From positions 1 to 54,595 of the forward strand of contig NZ_MUNE01000100.1 of NCBI RefSeq assembly GCF_002154605.1: DNA of 54,595 nucleotides, given 5' to 3'. Made by a program: the position numbers and the translations under genes. A model generated the notes under the pieces. It had not been told where the DNA came from. It saw nothing but the letters and a program-made list of their open reading frames with translations, and made no database searches. The stretch comes from Streptomyces milbemycinicus (GTDB taxonomy: Bacteria; Actinomycetota; Actinomycetes; Streptomycetales; Streptomycetaceae). The number at the start of each line of letters is the position of its first letter. Within the stretch, counting starts at the first letter, position 1. Positions 18,825 to 26,556 of the stretch are shown piece by piece.

Positions 18825-19735
18825 GGGGGCTCCTCTTTGTTGGTCGTGCGGTGGGTGCGTTCGATGCTCTGTCCCCAGTACGTTCCGGTGACCATGAGCG
18901 CCGCCCCGAGGGCGGCGAGGGTGGAGAACTTTTCGCCGCCGAGGCCGATGCCGACCGCGACGGCCCAGACCGGTTCGGTGCCTAGTAGCAGACTTGCCCG
19001 GCTTGCGGAGCTGTTCTGTACCGCCCAGGTCTGGGCGAGGAAGGCGAACACGCTGCAGAACAGGGCGAGATAGACGAGCTGGCTCCAGACCGCGGCATCG
19101 ACCTGAGTCAGCCTCGGCAGGCCACTTGAGGCCGGCACGGCGAATAGCGCCGAGCCGACAACCGTCTGGACGGCCGTGAGGTGCAAGGGCCGGACAACGC
19201 GGCCCTTCGTCAGTCGCCCCACGAGCGCAACGTGCACTGCGCGCACCACCGCGGCGGCGACCATCAGCAGGTCGCCGATCCGGGGAGTCTGGAAGCCGCT
19301 GCCGGACATGAGCAGTGTGACGGCCAGCAGGCACACGCCTGTGGCGGCGAAGAAGCGCGGGGGCAGCCGGCCGTTGCTTGCCGTGCGGTCCAGCAGGGGG
19401 GTGAGCACGATGGTGAGGCTGATGATCAGGCCGGCATTGGCCGCGCTGGTGTGCGCGACGCCGTACGTCTCGAGAACCAGGACAGCAGCCTGGGTGACCC
19501 CCAAGAGGGACCCAACACGCACCTCGTCTCGCGTGTAGCGCCCATTCCGGCGGCGGGCGGCGACGAGGGCGAGGCAAGCGATCGCGGAGATCGCATACCG
19601 TGCGAACAGCACCATCAGGACGGGCAGGGCGTAGGTGGCCGTCTTCGCGGCCAGGTAGCTGGAGCCCCAGACGATGGCGACAAGGAGAAGCACTGCGTCA
19701 GTGCGGCGGGCGTGGAACACCCCCTTACGCTGCAT
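18794..19735 (-). CDS. EamA-family (DMT) transporter
   Basis: 313 aa from ATG 19735 (GGTGGA upstream); an in-frame ATG at 19771 would add 12 residues. About ten hydrophobic helices arranged as two EamA repeats are visible: DAVLLLVAIVWGSSYLAAK, ANAGLIISLTIVLTPLLDR, QLVYLALFCSVFAFLAQTWA and LLLGTEPVWAVAVGIGLGGE. Members export amino acids or other small metabolites. It is coupled to the YbaK gene downstream and divergent from the LysR gene at 19801, which probably regulates it. Confidence 0.85.
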   Translation of the reverse strand: MQRKGVFHARRTDAVLLLVAIVWGSSYLAAKTATYALPVLMVLFARYAISAIACLALVAARRRNGRYTRDEVRVGSLLGVTQAAVLVLETYGVAHTSAANAGLIISLTIVLTPLLDRTASNGRLPPRFFAATGVCLLAVTLLMSGSGFQTPRIGDLLMVAAAVVRAVHVALVGRLTKGRVVRPLHLTAVQTVVGSALFAVPASSGLPRLTQVDAAVWSQLVYLALFCSVFAFLAQTWAVQNSSASRASLLLGTEPVWAVAVGIGLGGEKFSTLAALGAALMVTGTYWGQSIERTHRTTNKEEPPCRTTTPTSV

Positions 19736-19800
19736 TGCTTCCACCCTGAAGCCAAGGGCGAGGTTCTTCAAAAATCCTGAAGCATCACTACACTGAGAGG

Positions 19801-20748
19801 GTGAATGAACGGCAGTTGCAGATCTTGCGGGAGCTCGGCGAGCTGGGAAGCGTCACCGCGACCGCCGAGGCGTTGTTGATGACTCCCTCGGCAATCTCCC
19901 AACAGCTACGGCTGCTGCAACGCTCGATCCCGGTCCCACTCACCGAGCGTGACGGACGGCGGTTGGTGCTCACCGATGCCGGGCAAGCCCTGGCCAGTGC
20001 GGCGATCGAGGTGGAGACCGCGCTGGCCAGGGCACGGCACACCATCGAGGAGTTCGTCGACCGGCCGGACGCGGGTGTGTCGGTGGCGGCTTTCCACAGC
20101 GCGGCCGCGGCATTCTTCCCACTACTGCTGCTTGCCCAGGCTGGCCCCGGACGCCCGCAGCTCTCGCTCGCCGACGAGGACGTCGCGCAGGACCATTTCC
20201 CGCGACTGACCCGGGACTACGACCTCGTACTCGCCCACCGTCTCGACCAAGCGCCACCGTGGCCGACTACGGTCACCGCCAGTACGCTGCTGCGTGAACC
20301 GCTCGACATCGCCCTGCCGGCCGACCACCCCTTGGCCGCCAAACGACGCCTCACCCCGCGAGACGTCGCCGATCAACCCTGGATCACCGTTCACGACGGC
20401 TTCCCGCTGATGGCCACCATCGACGCCATCGCGACCGCCGCGAACCGACGGCTCAACATCGTCCATCGCATCAACGAATTCGCGGTGGTCGCCGAAGCCG
20501 TAGCCGCCGGAGGCGGCCTGGCCCTGATGCCACGCTGGACTACACGTCCGCACCCCGCACTGATCCTCAGACCGCTCAGCGGCGTGCACACCCGACGCCA
20601 TATCGATGTGCTCCACCGCCCCGAACGTGCCGCACGGCGAGCCGTACGGACGGTGCTCACTGAACTGCACCATGCAGCCGCAACGGTCCAGAGCCGAGAC
20701 GTAGGCGCGGGTGCCCACGCTCATGAGACTCTCGCTGTCGATGCCTGA
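19801..20748 (+). CDS. LysR-family transcriptional regulator (ArgP/IciA-like pairing)
   Basis: 315 aa from GTG 19801. The winged helix reads RQLQILRELGELGSVTATAE and MTPSAISQQLRLLQRSI; the C-terminal half is a LysR substrate-binding domain (PLDIALPADHPLAAKRRLTP, VVAEAVAAGGGLALMP). Only 65 bp separate it from the divergent EamA start, so the shared promoter is compact and probably holds its operator. LysR regulators divergent from exporters typically sense the exported molecule. Confidence 0.85.
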   Translation: MNERQLQILRELGELGSVTATAEALLMTPSAISQQLRLLQRSIPVPLTERDGRRLVLTDAGQALASAAIEVETALARARHTIEEFVDRPDAGVSVAAFHSAAAAFFPLLLLAQAGPGRPQLSLADEDVAQDHFPRLTRDYDLVLAHRLDQAPPWPTTVTASTLLREPLDIALPADHPLAAKRRLTPRDVADQPWITVHDGFPLMATIDAIATAANRRLNIVHRINEFAVVAEAVAAGGGLALMPRWTTRPHPALILRPLSGVHTRRHIDVLHRPERAARRAVRTVLTELHHAAATVQSRDVGAGAHAHETLAVDA

Positions 20749-20865
20749 AGCGGCGAGTTGCCTTCTGAAGACCGGTGTCGAACGGCTCCGCACGTCACGG
20801 ACCCGTCCGAGCACCCTGTCAGGCCGGTGAGGTGAAGGGCGGTCCGCTGTCGACGTCCGCCGATG

Positions 20866-21590
20866 TCACACCGGCGCAGAGGCGACCACGTCCTGCGCAC
20901 GGCGAGGGCCGGGCACCGTTACCGCGACGGCCAGGTCCAGGTCCAGACGACTGTTCATGTCCAGCTCGAACCGTCCGTATGGGTTGACGTGGGTCCAGAA
21001 CAGCGGGGACAGTGCCCGCCGGTCCGCATCGGTGAGCTTCTCTGCCCACTTCGGATCAGCGAGGACCTGCTGCACCAGCAGCGTGTTGACGTGGACCAGG
21101 GCGGACTGGAGCAGATGCAAGGCCAGCATGGAAACTTCCTGAGACTCCTTATCCTGTCCGACCGGGTCGCCATCCTTGCCGTGGAAGAGGTCCTTGTTCG
21201 CTGAGTTCCAGTTCTCCACGACCTGCAAGCCCTCGTGGATCTCCTGGCGCATCTCGACATCGGCGAGGTAGTCGCAGATGAACGATGTACGCACCGCCCG
21301 CCCGAGTTCCTCGATCGCCTGGTAGGTGGGGTGCTTGGGACCGCCTCGGGTGAAGCGGCGCAGGACCTGCTCGGCCTCGGCGGTGCCCAGGCGCAGGGCG
21401 GTGGTGTACCGAGGTCCGCAGCTTGCCTTGCAGGGCGGTGATGAACTCGCCGGCGTCCTGCGGCTGGCCCAGGGCGGCGTAGTGGACGTCCCGGTTGTCC
21501 TCGAAGTCGGCGGGCAGGTCGTCCTCCGGGTTACGCCACCACCTGGGAACGTCGACGACCAGGACCACGCCGAACCAGCTCGTCTTCCCC
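20866..21590 (-). pseudogene. Tn3-family transposase remnant with internal deletion
   Basis: Upstream part: [20 protein letters not shown] and [19 protein letters not shown], from the middle of Tn3 TnpA. It jumps near 21430 to [20 protein letters not shown], then [32 protein letters not shown] and [17 protein letters not shown], the TnpA C-terminus with its catalytic Glu. The region holding the two catalytic Asp residues is missing, and a frame change occurs at the junction. Its C-terminal part closely resembles the plus-strand remnant at 33384-34140. Confidence 0.82.
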
Positions 21591-21814
21591 TGAGCCGCGC
21601 CTGTTCCTACCAGCAACGGCAAGAGGAGAACGAGGAACGCGGCAGTCTCGCGCGGGACACCGGTGCCATCCTGCCCGCTGGCATCACACTCGCCCAGCCA
21701 CCGCCGACCGCCCCTCCCCCAGCCCGGCACACCCCGCTTCCAGCACCGCCGACACCAGCACCTGCTTCGCCGCCCGGCGGAACCGTCCCCACCCCACCGC
21801 CACAGCGGTCCCGG

Positions 21815-22300
21815 CACGCTGATCCACACCCGGCGGCGCACCGGCACGGCGAACCGGAAGAACTACTGGGCAAGCACAAGTGCCATGGTCTGCTCGTGAT
21901 CGCGCTTACCGACGACAGGGGCCGGCTGCTCTGGGTCTCGGCGACCCGGCCCGGACGGACCTCGGAGATCACCGCCTGCCGTCACGACGAGCTCACCGCC
22001 CGACTCCGGGCGGCCGGGCTCGGCGCCATCGCCGACCTGGGATTCGTCGGACTTGACGACAGCGGCCCGGACATCGACCCGGCAGTGATCACCGGCTACA
22101 AGGCCACCCGGAACCGGCCCCTGACACGGGGACAGAAGCTGTCCAACAAGGCACTGGCGGCCGTCCGGGCCCCGGTCGAGCACGGATTCGCCCACCTCAA
22201 GAACTGGCGCGTGCTCGGCAGGCTCCGCACTGACCCCAAATGGGCGACCGCCCTGGTCAGGGCCCTGCTGGTCCTTACGAACCGCGAAGTCTCCCGGTGA
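21815..22300 (+). pseudogene. IS5-like transposase, C-terminal fragment with frameshift
   Basis: GTLIHTRRRTGTANRKNY (frame of 21663) continues after a shift near 21868 as GKHKCHGLLVIALTDDRGRL, SATRPGRTSEITACRHDEL, GLGAIADLGFVGLDDSG, then APVEHGFAHLKNWRVLGRL. This is the DDE_4 catalytic region, with the final Glu in VEHGFAHLK. The N-terminal half is absent; the Tn3 remnant abuts it at about 21600. It is the same family as the N-terminal fragment at 14545-14834, but the two are not halves of one gene in place. Confidence 0.78.
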
Positions 22301-22324
22301 CCGACGATCTTCACCGAAGCGTGA

Positions 22325-22430
22325 CGGGCGCTGGTAGTACCGGGGCGCCGCCCGCCACTGCAGGGGCGTTTCCCTGACGCCATCCTGTACGTGAACCGGA
22401 CCGGGATCCCCTGGCGCTACCTCTGCTCGA
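22325..22430 (+). pseudogene. Short IS5-family transposase N-terminal scrap
   Basis: Translation yields pieces such as AILYVNRTGIPWRYL, the conserved N-terminal DUF4096-like region of IS5 transposases, preceded in another frame by LQGRFP. About 100 bp survive. It begins just after the preceding IS5-like fragment and ends just before the promoter of the NTF2-like gene. Confidence 0.55.
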
Positions 22431-22459
22431 CTACTCGCAACGGCTCGCAGCGTGGTAGG

Positions 22460-22477
22460 TTATAGGTCGACCACTAA
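22460..22477. promoter_or_regulatory. Probable TetR operator
   Basis: An 18-bp near-palindrome, TTATAGGTCGACCACTAA, with a perfect 8-bp core GGTCGACC at 22465-22472. It ends 13 bp before the start codon of the NTF2-like gene, so a bound repressor would block transcription of that gene and of tetR behind it. Confidence 0.65.
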
Positions 22478-22490
22478 CGTAGGAGTGAAG

Positions 22491-22964
22491 ATGACAGTCA
22501 AGGAAGACGACGCCAACCGCCGCGCCGCTGCCCAGCACGCCCTGGCCGAGCACCTGCGCCTTACCGCCGCAGGACGCACCGACGAATGGGTGGAGCTGTT
22601 CGCCCCGGACGCGGTGCTCGAGTTCCCGTACGCGCCGGCCGGCGTGCCCCAGCGGGTAACGGGGCGAGACGCACTGCGCGCGCACATGAGCAACTTTCCC
22701 GAGACCTTCGACGTCGAGTTCGTCGACCTGGTCTTCCACGACACCGTCGACCCGAGTCTGGTGATCGCCGAATTCCGCTCGAAGGGCACTGCGCTGCCGA
22801 CCGGCAAGCCGTACGAGCAGACGTGCATCTCCGTCGTCCGGACCGATGACAACGCGCGCATCACCCACTACCTGGACTACTGGAACCCGCTGGTGGCGAT
22901 CGAGGCGCTCACACCCGACGACGTGCCGTCCGACCCTGACCTCAGCGTGACTTTTGGAAGCTGA
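22491..22964 (+). CDS. SnoaL/NTF2-like protein
   Basis: 157 aa; ATG 22491 is preceded by AGGAGTGAAG. The fold signature includes HLRLTAAGRTDEWVELFAPD, AVLEFPYAPAGVPQRVTGRD, a central VIAEFRSKG strand and ITHYLDYWNPLVAIEAL at the C-terminus. The cone-shaped SnoaL-like domain occurs in polyketide cyclases, ketosteroid isomerases and detoxification enzymes; the substrate is unknown. It is followed 25 bp later by a TetR regulator, and a palindrome lies in its promoter, so the pair is probably a self-repressed, ligand-inducible operon. Confidence 0.82.
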   Translation: MTVKEDDANRRAAAQHALAEHLRLTAAGRTDEWVELFAPDAVLEFPYAPAGVPQRVTGRDALRAHMSNFPETFDVEFVDLVFHDTVDPSLVIAEFRSKGTALPTGKPYEQTCISVVRTDDNARITHYLDYWNPLVAIEALTPDDVPSDPDLSVTFGS

Positions 22965-22989
22965 AAGGAGCCGTGTTTAACTGACGCCC

Positions 22990-23538
22990 ATGCCCGCCCC
23001 CGGCACCAGCACGAAGAGCGACGAACGACGTCGGACCATCATGGCCGCCGCGGTCGACTGCTTCGCGCAAAAAGGTTTCTACGGTACGACGACACACGAG
23101 ATCGCCCAGTGGGCCGGCATCTCACAGCCGTATCTCTACCGCCTGTACCCGAACAAGGAAGCACTGTTCGCGGCGGCGGTCGACCACGTGTCCGTCGTCA
23201 TGACCGAAACACTGGTCGCGCACTCACCGGCCTCGGGTGGGGCCAAGCCGGCGCCCGAGGCGGCGTTGGATGCCGCACGCGGCGCCTACTCCGCGCTCGT
23301 CGCGGACCGGAACATCCTGCGTTTCCTCATGCACGCGAACTGTGCCGCCGGCGAGCCGCTGGTGGCACAGGCCGTACGCCGGTGCTACGCCAAGCAGGTC
23401 GACACCGTCCGGCAACTGCTGGGCGACGACGACGCCGTACGGCGCTGGTTCGGCGCCGGCATGCTCGACAACGTGGCCGCCGTGCTGGGCCTGGCCGACA
23501 TCGATGAGCCGTGGGCGCACGTCCTCACCGCTCGATGA
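22990..23538 (+). CDS. TetR-family transcriptional regulator
   Basis: 182 aa. The N-terminal DNA-binding domain is canonical: RRTIMAAAVDCFAQKGFYGT, THEIAQWAGISQPYLYRLYP and NKEALFAAAVDHV. The helical ligand domain follows (ILRFLMHANCAAGEPLVAQA, FGAGMLDNVAAVLGLAD). ATG 22990 has GGAG 20 bp upstream and may depend on coupling to the preceding gene. It probably represses its own operon through the 22460-22477 palindrome. Its last 14 bp overlap the convergent small gene at 23525. Confidence 0.87.
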   Translation: MPAPGTSTKSDERRRTIMAAAVDCFAQKGFYGTTTHEIAQWAGISQPYLYRLYPNKEALFAAAVDHVSVVMTETLVAHSPASGGAKPAPEAALDAARGAYSALVADRNILRFLMHANCAAGEPLVAQAVRRCYAKQVDTVRQLLGDDDAVRRWFGAGMLDNVAAVLGLADIDEPWAHVLTAR

Positions 23539-23809
23539 CCCGACACCGGCAGTTCGGCGACGACGGCCCCGAGCCTTCCTCGTAGGCCGGCTTGGCCGGC
23601 GGGACTCGGCTTCTTCGCCCAGCCGCAGGCAGGCTTCTTTTTGGGTCAGCCCCCTCCCGGGCGGGCGCCGGGGCCACGGCCGCGGCGGCCTCTGCCGCGG
23701 CGCGATCCTGCTCGGCTAGCCGGTTCAGGACCCGCTCGGCGATCACGAGCCCCTCCCTCTCGGCCTGGACCTCCTGCAACTGCTCGGCCAACTCCGCAGC
23801 GAGCGGCAA
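23525..23809 (-). CDS. Small coiled-coil hypothetical protein
   Basis: 94 aa from TTG 23809: an N-terminal heptad-like helix (LAAELAEQLQEVQAEREGLV, IAERVLNRLAEQDRAAAEAA) followed by an Ala/Pro-rich linker and a basic tail. Such short coiled-coil proteins are frequent in streptomycete accessory DNA and often lie next to mobile elements; none has a function I can name. The start is weak and the N-terminus may be truncated. It converges with tetR. Confidence 0.5.
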   Translation of the reverse strand: MPLAAELAEQLQEVQAEREGLVIAERVLNRLAEQDRAAAEAAAAVAPAPAREGADPKRSLPAAGRRSRVPPAKPAYEEGSGPSSPNCRCRVIER

Positions 23810-23980
23810 GTCAGCAGAACCCGAGCACGGCCCCGAACGACAAGTCAGACGATCTCCGCCATGGGCACCGGCCGGCGACCAGCGCGAGCAGCTCTCCCGA
23901 CCCTCACACCAGACCCATGACCAGCAACTTCACGATGCACACCACTCACTGAGATGGCATCCCGACTTTTCGAACCTGTA

Positions 23981-24271
23981 CTACTCGGCCTGGCGGCCCT
24001 CGCCGTCCGCGGCCGCATCAAGCGGTAGCCGGTCGGGCAACCGCAGTGCCGACTTGGTGCAGAGAAGGGCGAGGACGTTGCCGCCGGCGGCCGGGGCGAC
24101 CATGCCGCGCTCGGTCATCATCAGGGAGATCGCGGCGGCGAGCCCAAGCGGCTCGCGTCCGTCCCGCCGCACCGCCCGTTCTGCGAGGACCTCGGCGTGC
24201 ACCGACGGTTGATGCGCCGTCACGGCGACGCGTAGGGTCTCGGACGGTAGTGCGGCCCTGTGGCCGCACAT
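23981..24271 (-). CDS. Hypothetical protein
   Basis: 96 aa from ATG 24271: MCGHRAALPSETLRVAVTA, HAEVLAERAVRRDGREPLG and AAISLMMTERGMVAPAAGGN. Third positions are strongly GC-rich, supporting real coding. AGGAG lies about 17 bp upstream, a long spacing, so the start is uncertain. No family was recognised. It is in the same orientation as the 39-aa gene upstream, separated by a hairpin. Confidence 0.5.
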   Translation of the reverse strand: MCGHRAALPSETLRVAVTAHQPSVHAEVLAERAVRRDGREPLGLAAAISLMMTERGMVAPAAGGNVLALLCTKSALRLPDRLPLDAAADGEGRQAE

Positions 24272-24322
24272 GACGAGGGGCCCAGCTCCTGCCAGAGCCA
24301 GGCCCCTCAATTTGCAGTTCAT

Positions 24323-24353
24323 GAGCCCGGTCGCCCACATATCGACCGGGCTC
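24323..24353. terminator. Hairpin between two small minus-strand genes
   Basis: GAGCCCGGTCG (24323-24333) and CGACCGGGCTC (24343-24353) form a perfect 11-bp stem with a 9-nt loop. There is no T-run. It could end the 39-aa gene's transcript or act as a processing site. Confidence 0.55.
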
Positions 24354-24400
24354 TCTGCATGCGCAGTGCCGGCCGCGACCGTCTCACTGGGGTGGATGCG

Positions 24401-24520
24401 CTACCTGACGAACCCTTCCACGCACCCGGTGACCGCCGTCAGTAAACCGAGCAGGCCCAGCCAGACCTGCCATTTCTCCGGCGCGGTCCAGCGCCTGCGG
24501 GGCTTGGGTTCATTGCTCAT
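24401..24520 (-). CDS. 39-residue membrane microprotein with a TTA codon
   Basis: Too short for routine ORF calling. ATG 24520 follows GAGGAG with a 7-bp spacer. The protein has a charged start (MSNEPKPRRRW), then PEKWQVWLGLLGLLTAVTGC forming one transmembrane helix, and a short tail (VEGFVR). Leu26 is encoded by TTA, the rarest streptomycete codon, read by the bldA tRNA, so translation may be developmentally controlled. Nothing identifies a family. The ribosome binding site, the positive-inside N-terminus and the clean helix argue for a real gene. Confidence 0.6.
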   Translation of the reverse strand: MSNEPKPRRRWTAPEKWQVWLGLLGLLTAVTGCVEGFVR

Positions 24521-24548
24521 GGATCATCTCCTCGGCTTGTTTTTGGGA

Positions 24549-24896
24549 AAAAAAAAGGCCCCTTGGTGGCGACGCCAGATCTTCACGGGAGGAGCTGCCC
24601 GGTGTCGATCCGTCGCTCCGACGGGGGATGCGGAGCGCGCAGCGAGTATGTCACGAACGAGGCCCCCGCACAGCACGAAGTCCCATTATTCAGGGACGGA
24701 TTTCGAGCACGGCAGGACCAAGTAACGGCTTCTCCGTCGTCGTGCGACACCCCCGTGCCGTTCCTGGCGATGGCGCACGAGCCGCGGTGCCGTCCGGCGC
24801 GCACTGGCCGCACCCCCTCCTCCTTGCCGCGCCGGTCGGTGTCGCGGGGAGCGAGGGCCCGGGGTCTGCGAAGGCCCCCGGCGACCACCACTCACG
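24549..24896. other. Region without a recognised gene; A-tract
   Basis: It starts with an A9 run (about 24548-24556), unusual in this GC-rich DNA; on the minus strand it is a T9 tract that could complete a terminator. Plus-strand frames through 24563-24720 have partly coding-like composition (RSDGGCGARSEYVTNEAPAQ) but no start, ribosome binding site or family match. I see nothing I can support as a gene. Confidence 0.4.
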
Positions 24897-25079
24897 GTGA
24901 CCACGAGCCTTCAGCAACTGAGGAATACGCGACTCCTGATTACACGAGGTCGCCAGTTGACGTCCTACCGCAAGGTCGCCAGCACGCTGGGCCTGGACCT
25001 GCCCGATGACGACGACGATCTGCGTGACGTCCTCGAGGCAGACATGCAGCAGGTCCACGACCACTGGCGCCACCAATAG
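24897..25079 (+). CDS. Small hypothetical protein
   Basis: 60 aa from GTG 24897: LQQLRNTRLLITRGRQLTSY, then a run of acidic residues (LPDDDDDLRDVLEADMQQ) and a His-rich end. No clear ribosome binding site and no recognised family. Composition is coding-like at the C-terminal half only. Confidence 0.3.
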   Translation: MTTSLQQLRNTRLLITRGRQLTSYRKVASTLGLDLPDDDDDLRDVLEADMQQVHDHWRHQ

Positions 25080-25216
25080 CCGCGCTCCTGCCGCGGTCGT
25101 GAGGGCGACCGTGCCCGCGCTGATTCGCAGTGAGACTCCACAACCGCTGCGCGATCTCGTGCGTCCCACTCTTGAGCGCCGACAGGAGCCGGCCACGGGG
25201 AGACAGGACGCGGGCC

Positions 25217-25639
25217 ATGCAGAAGTACACGGTCGTCCAGCGCATCACGCGGTTCTTCTGGATCCCGCGTGGTGCGAGTCGGAAGCAACCGACTCCCTGC
25301 TGGCGGGTGATAGGGCTCTGTCTTTCGGTGCTTGCCTTCGGGGCCGGGGTTACCGCGGTGGGTTGGGACGATGAGTTCGGCGGCTCCTACATCATGGCGA
25401 TGATGCTCCTCTTGAATGTCGTCGACGACATCATCGAAGGGGTACGGCACCGCTGGCCGGCCGCGCTGGCCGCAGTGGCGATCCTGTCGGGCGCGAGCTG
25501 GCTCACCAGCGCCGTCCTGCCCGGCTCCCTCGGCGCGGCTTGGGCAAAGACCATCGCCGCCGCCGTCGGCGTCACACTCGGGTTCGCCGTGGCCGCCGCG
25601 ATCACGCGGCTCCCGGAGCGCCTGGCGGCGGCCCGGTGA
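25217..25639 (+). CDS. Small integral membrane protein
   Basis: 140 aa from ATG 25217. Hydrophobic helices occur at about residues 32-50 (GLCLSVLAFGAGVTAVGW), 56-75 (GSYIMAMMLLLNVVDDIIEG), 85-103 (ALAAVAILSGASWLTSAVLP) and 110-130 (AKTIAAAVGVTLGFAVAAAI). An amphipathic, basic N-terminus precedes them. No family was recognised and no partner gene is evident; the truncated integrase begins 21 bp later. Confidence 0.6.
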   Translation: MQKYTVVQRITRFFWIPRGASRKQPTPCWRVIGLCLSVLAFGAGVTAVGWDDEFGGSYIMAMMLLLNVVDDIIEGVRHRWPAALAAVAILSGASWLTSAVLPGSLGAAWAKTIAAAVGVTLGFAVAAAITRLPERLAAAR

Positions 25640-25660
25640 AGGGTTCCCGGGTTCGTGTGA

Positions 25661-26230
25661 CGTGAGCACTGGGCGCCCGCCCAGGTCGGCCTACGGGTGA
25701 GCGAGACATGCGGCCTCGACCTGGACGACATCAAGTGGGACCTGGGCCGCTTCGGCAAGCTCCACGTCCGCCACGGCAAGGGCGCCCGCGGCTCGGGGCC
25801 TCGTGAGCGGATGGTGCCGCTGATCAACGGTGCCGACCGGACGCTGCGGTGGTTCATCGAGGACGTGTGGGGCCAGTTCGACGACGATCACACCCGGCCC
25901 GGCGCCCCGCTGTTCCCGAGCGAGCGGAAGAACGCTGACGGTTCCGCCCGCCGGGTCGGCGATGACGCCCTGCGCAACGGTCTCGACAACGCCGTCGAGG
26001 CTCATCTGCCGGGCTGGATGGACAAGTTGACGCCGCACGTCCTACGGCATTTCTGCGCGTCCCAACTCTATGGGAATGGGCTGGACCTGCTCGCAATCCA
26101 GGAGGTTTTGGGACATTCCTGGATCGCCACCACGATGCGGTATATCCACGTGCAGCAGACCCGGGTCGAGGACGCCTGGGCTGCCGGGATGGAACGGGCC
26201 GCGAAGCGGCTGGAAGGACTGGCCCGATGA
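25661..26230 (+). pseudogene. Tyrosine recombinase, C-terminal catalytic part (N-terminus missing)
   Basis: The frame opens after a stop at 25658 and reads VGLRVSETCGLDLDDIKWDL, RERMVPLINGADRTLRWFIE, then LTPHVLRHFCASQLYGNGL, LLAIQEVLGHSWIATTMRYI. The first catalytic Arg (GLRVSE), HxxR, H and Tyr are all present, but the core-binding N-terminal domain is gone. Starting at GTG 25697 would also drop that Arg. Its stop overlaps the next start (ATGA at 26227), so it was the first gene of a coupled recombinase module. Confidence 0.75.
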
Positions 26231-26556
26231 GGTGGAACCTGCGGCTGACCGCCGCGAACAAGGGTATCTGGAAGGCGTCCGAGCTCCAGCGGAGCCTGGC
26301 CGAGCACGGCCTGGTGATCTCGGCCGGGAAGATGTCCGGACTGTGGTCCGGCCAGCCGGTCTCCCTCAAACTGGACGACCTGGATGTCATCTGCGTCGTG
26401 CTCGGCTGCGAGATCAGCGACCTGCTGATCCCGGAACCGCAGAAGGTCACCCGCCCCGGCGAGGAGAACATCACCCGAACCGCTGTCGGCGCCGCCGCAC
26501 CGGTTCCGGTGGTGGTACCCAAGCGCCGCGACGGCCGGTCGCTGCCGCCTGCATGA
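26227..26556 (+). CDS. Cro/C1-type (XRE) helix-turn-helix protein of a recombinase module
   Basis: 109 aa. Residues 1-75 form an XRE-like domain of the YozG group (KASELQRSLAEHGLVISAGK, LKLDDLDVICVVLGCEISDL). The remainder is a Pro/Val-rich tail. Both ends overlap neighbours by ATGA (26227-26230 and 26553-26556), so translation is coupled to the recombinases on either side. It probably regulates the module or assists DNA binding. Confidence 0.78.
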   Translation: MRWNLRLTAANKGIWKASELQRSLAEHGLVISAGKMSGLWSGQPVSLKLDDLDVICVVLGCEISDLLIPEPQKVTRPGEENITRTAVGAAAPVPVVVPKRRDGRSLPPA

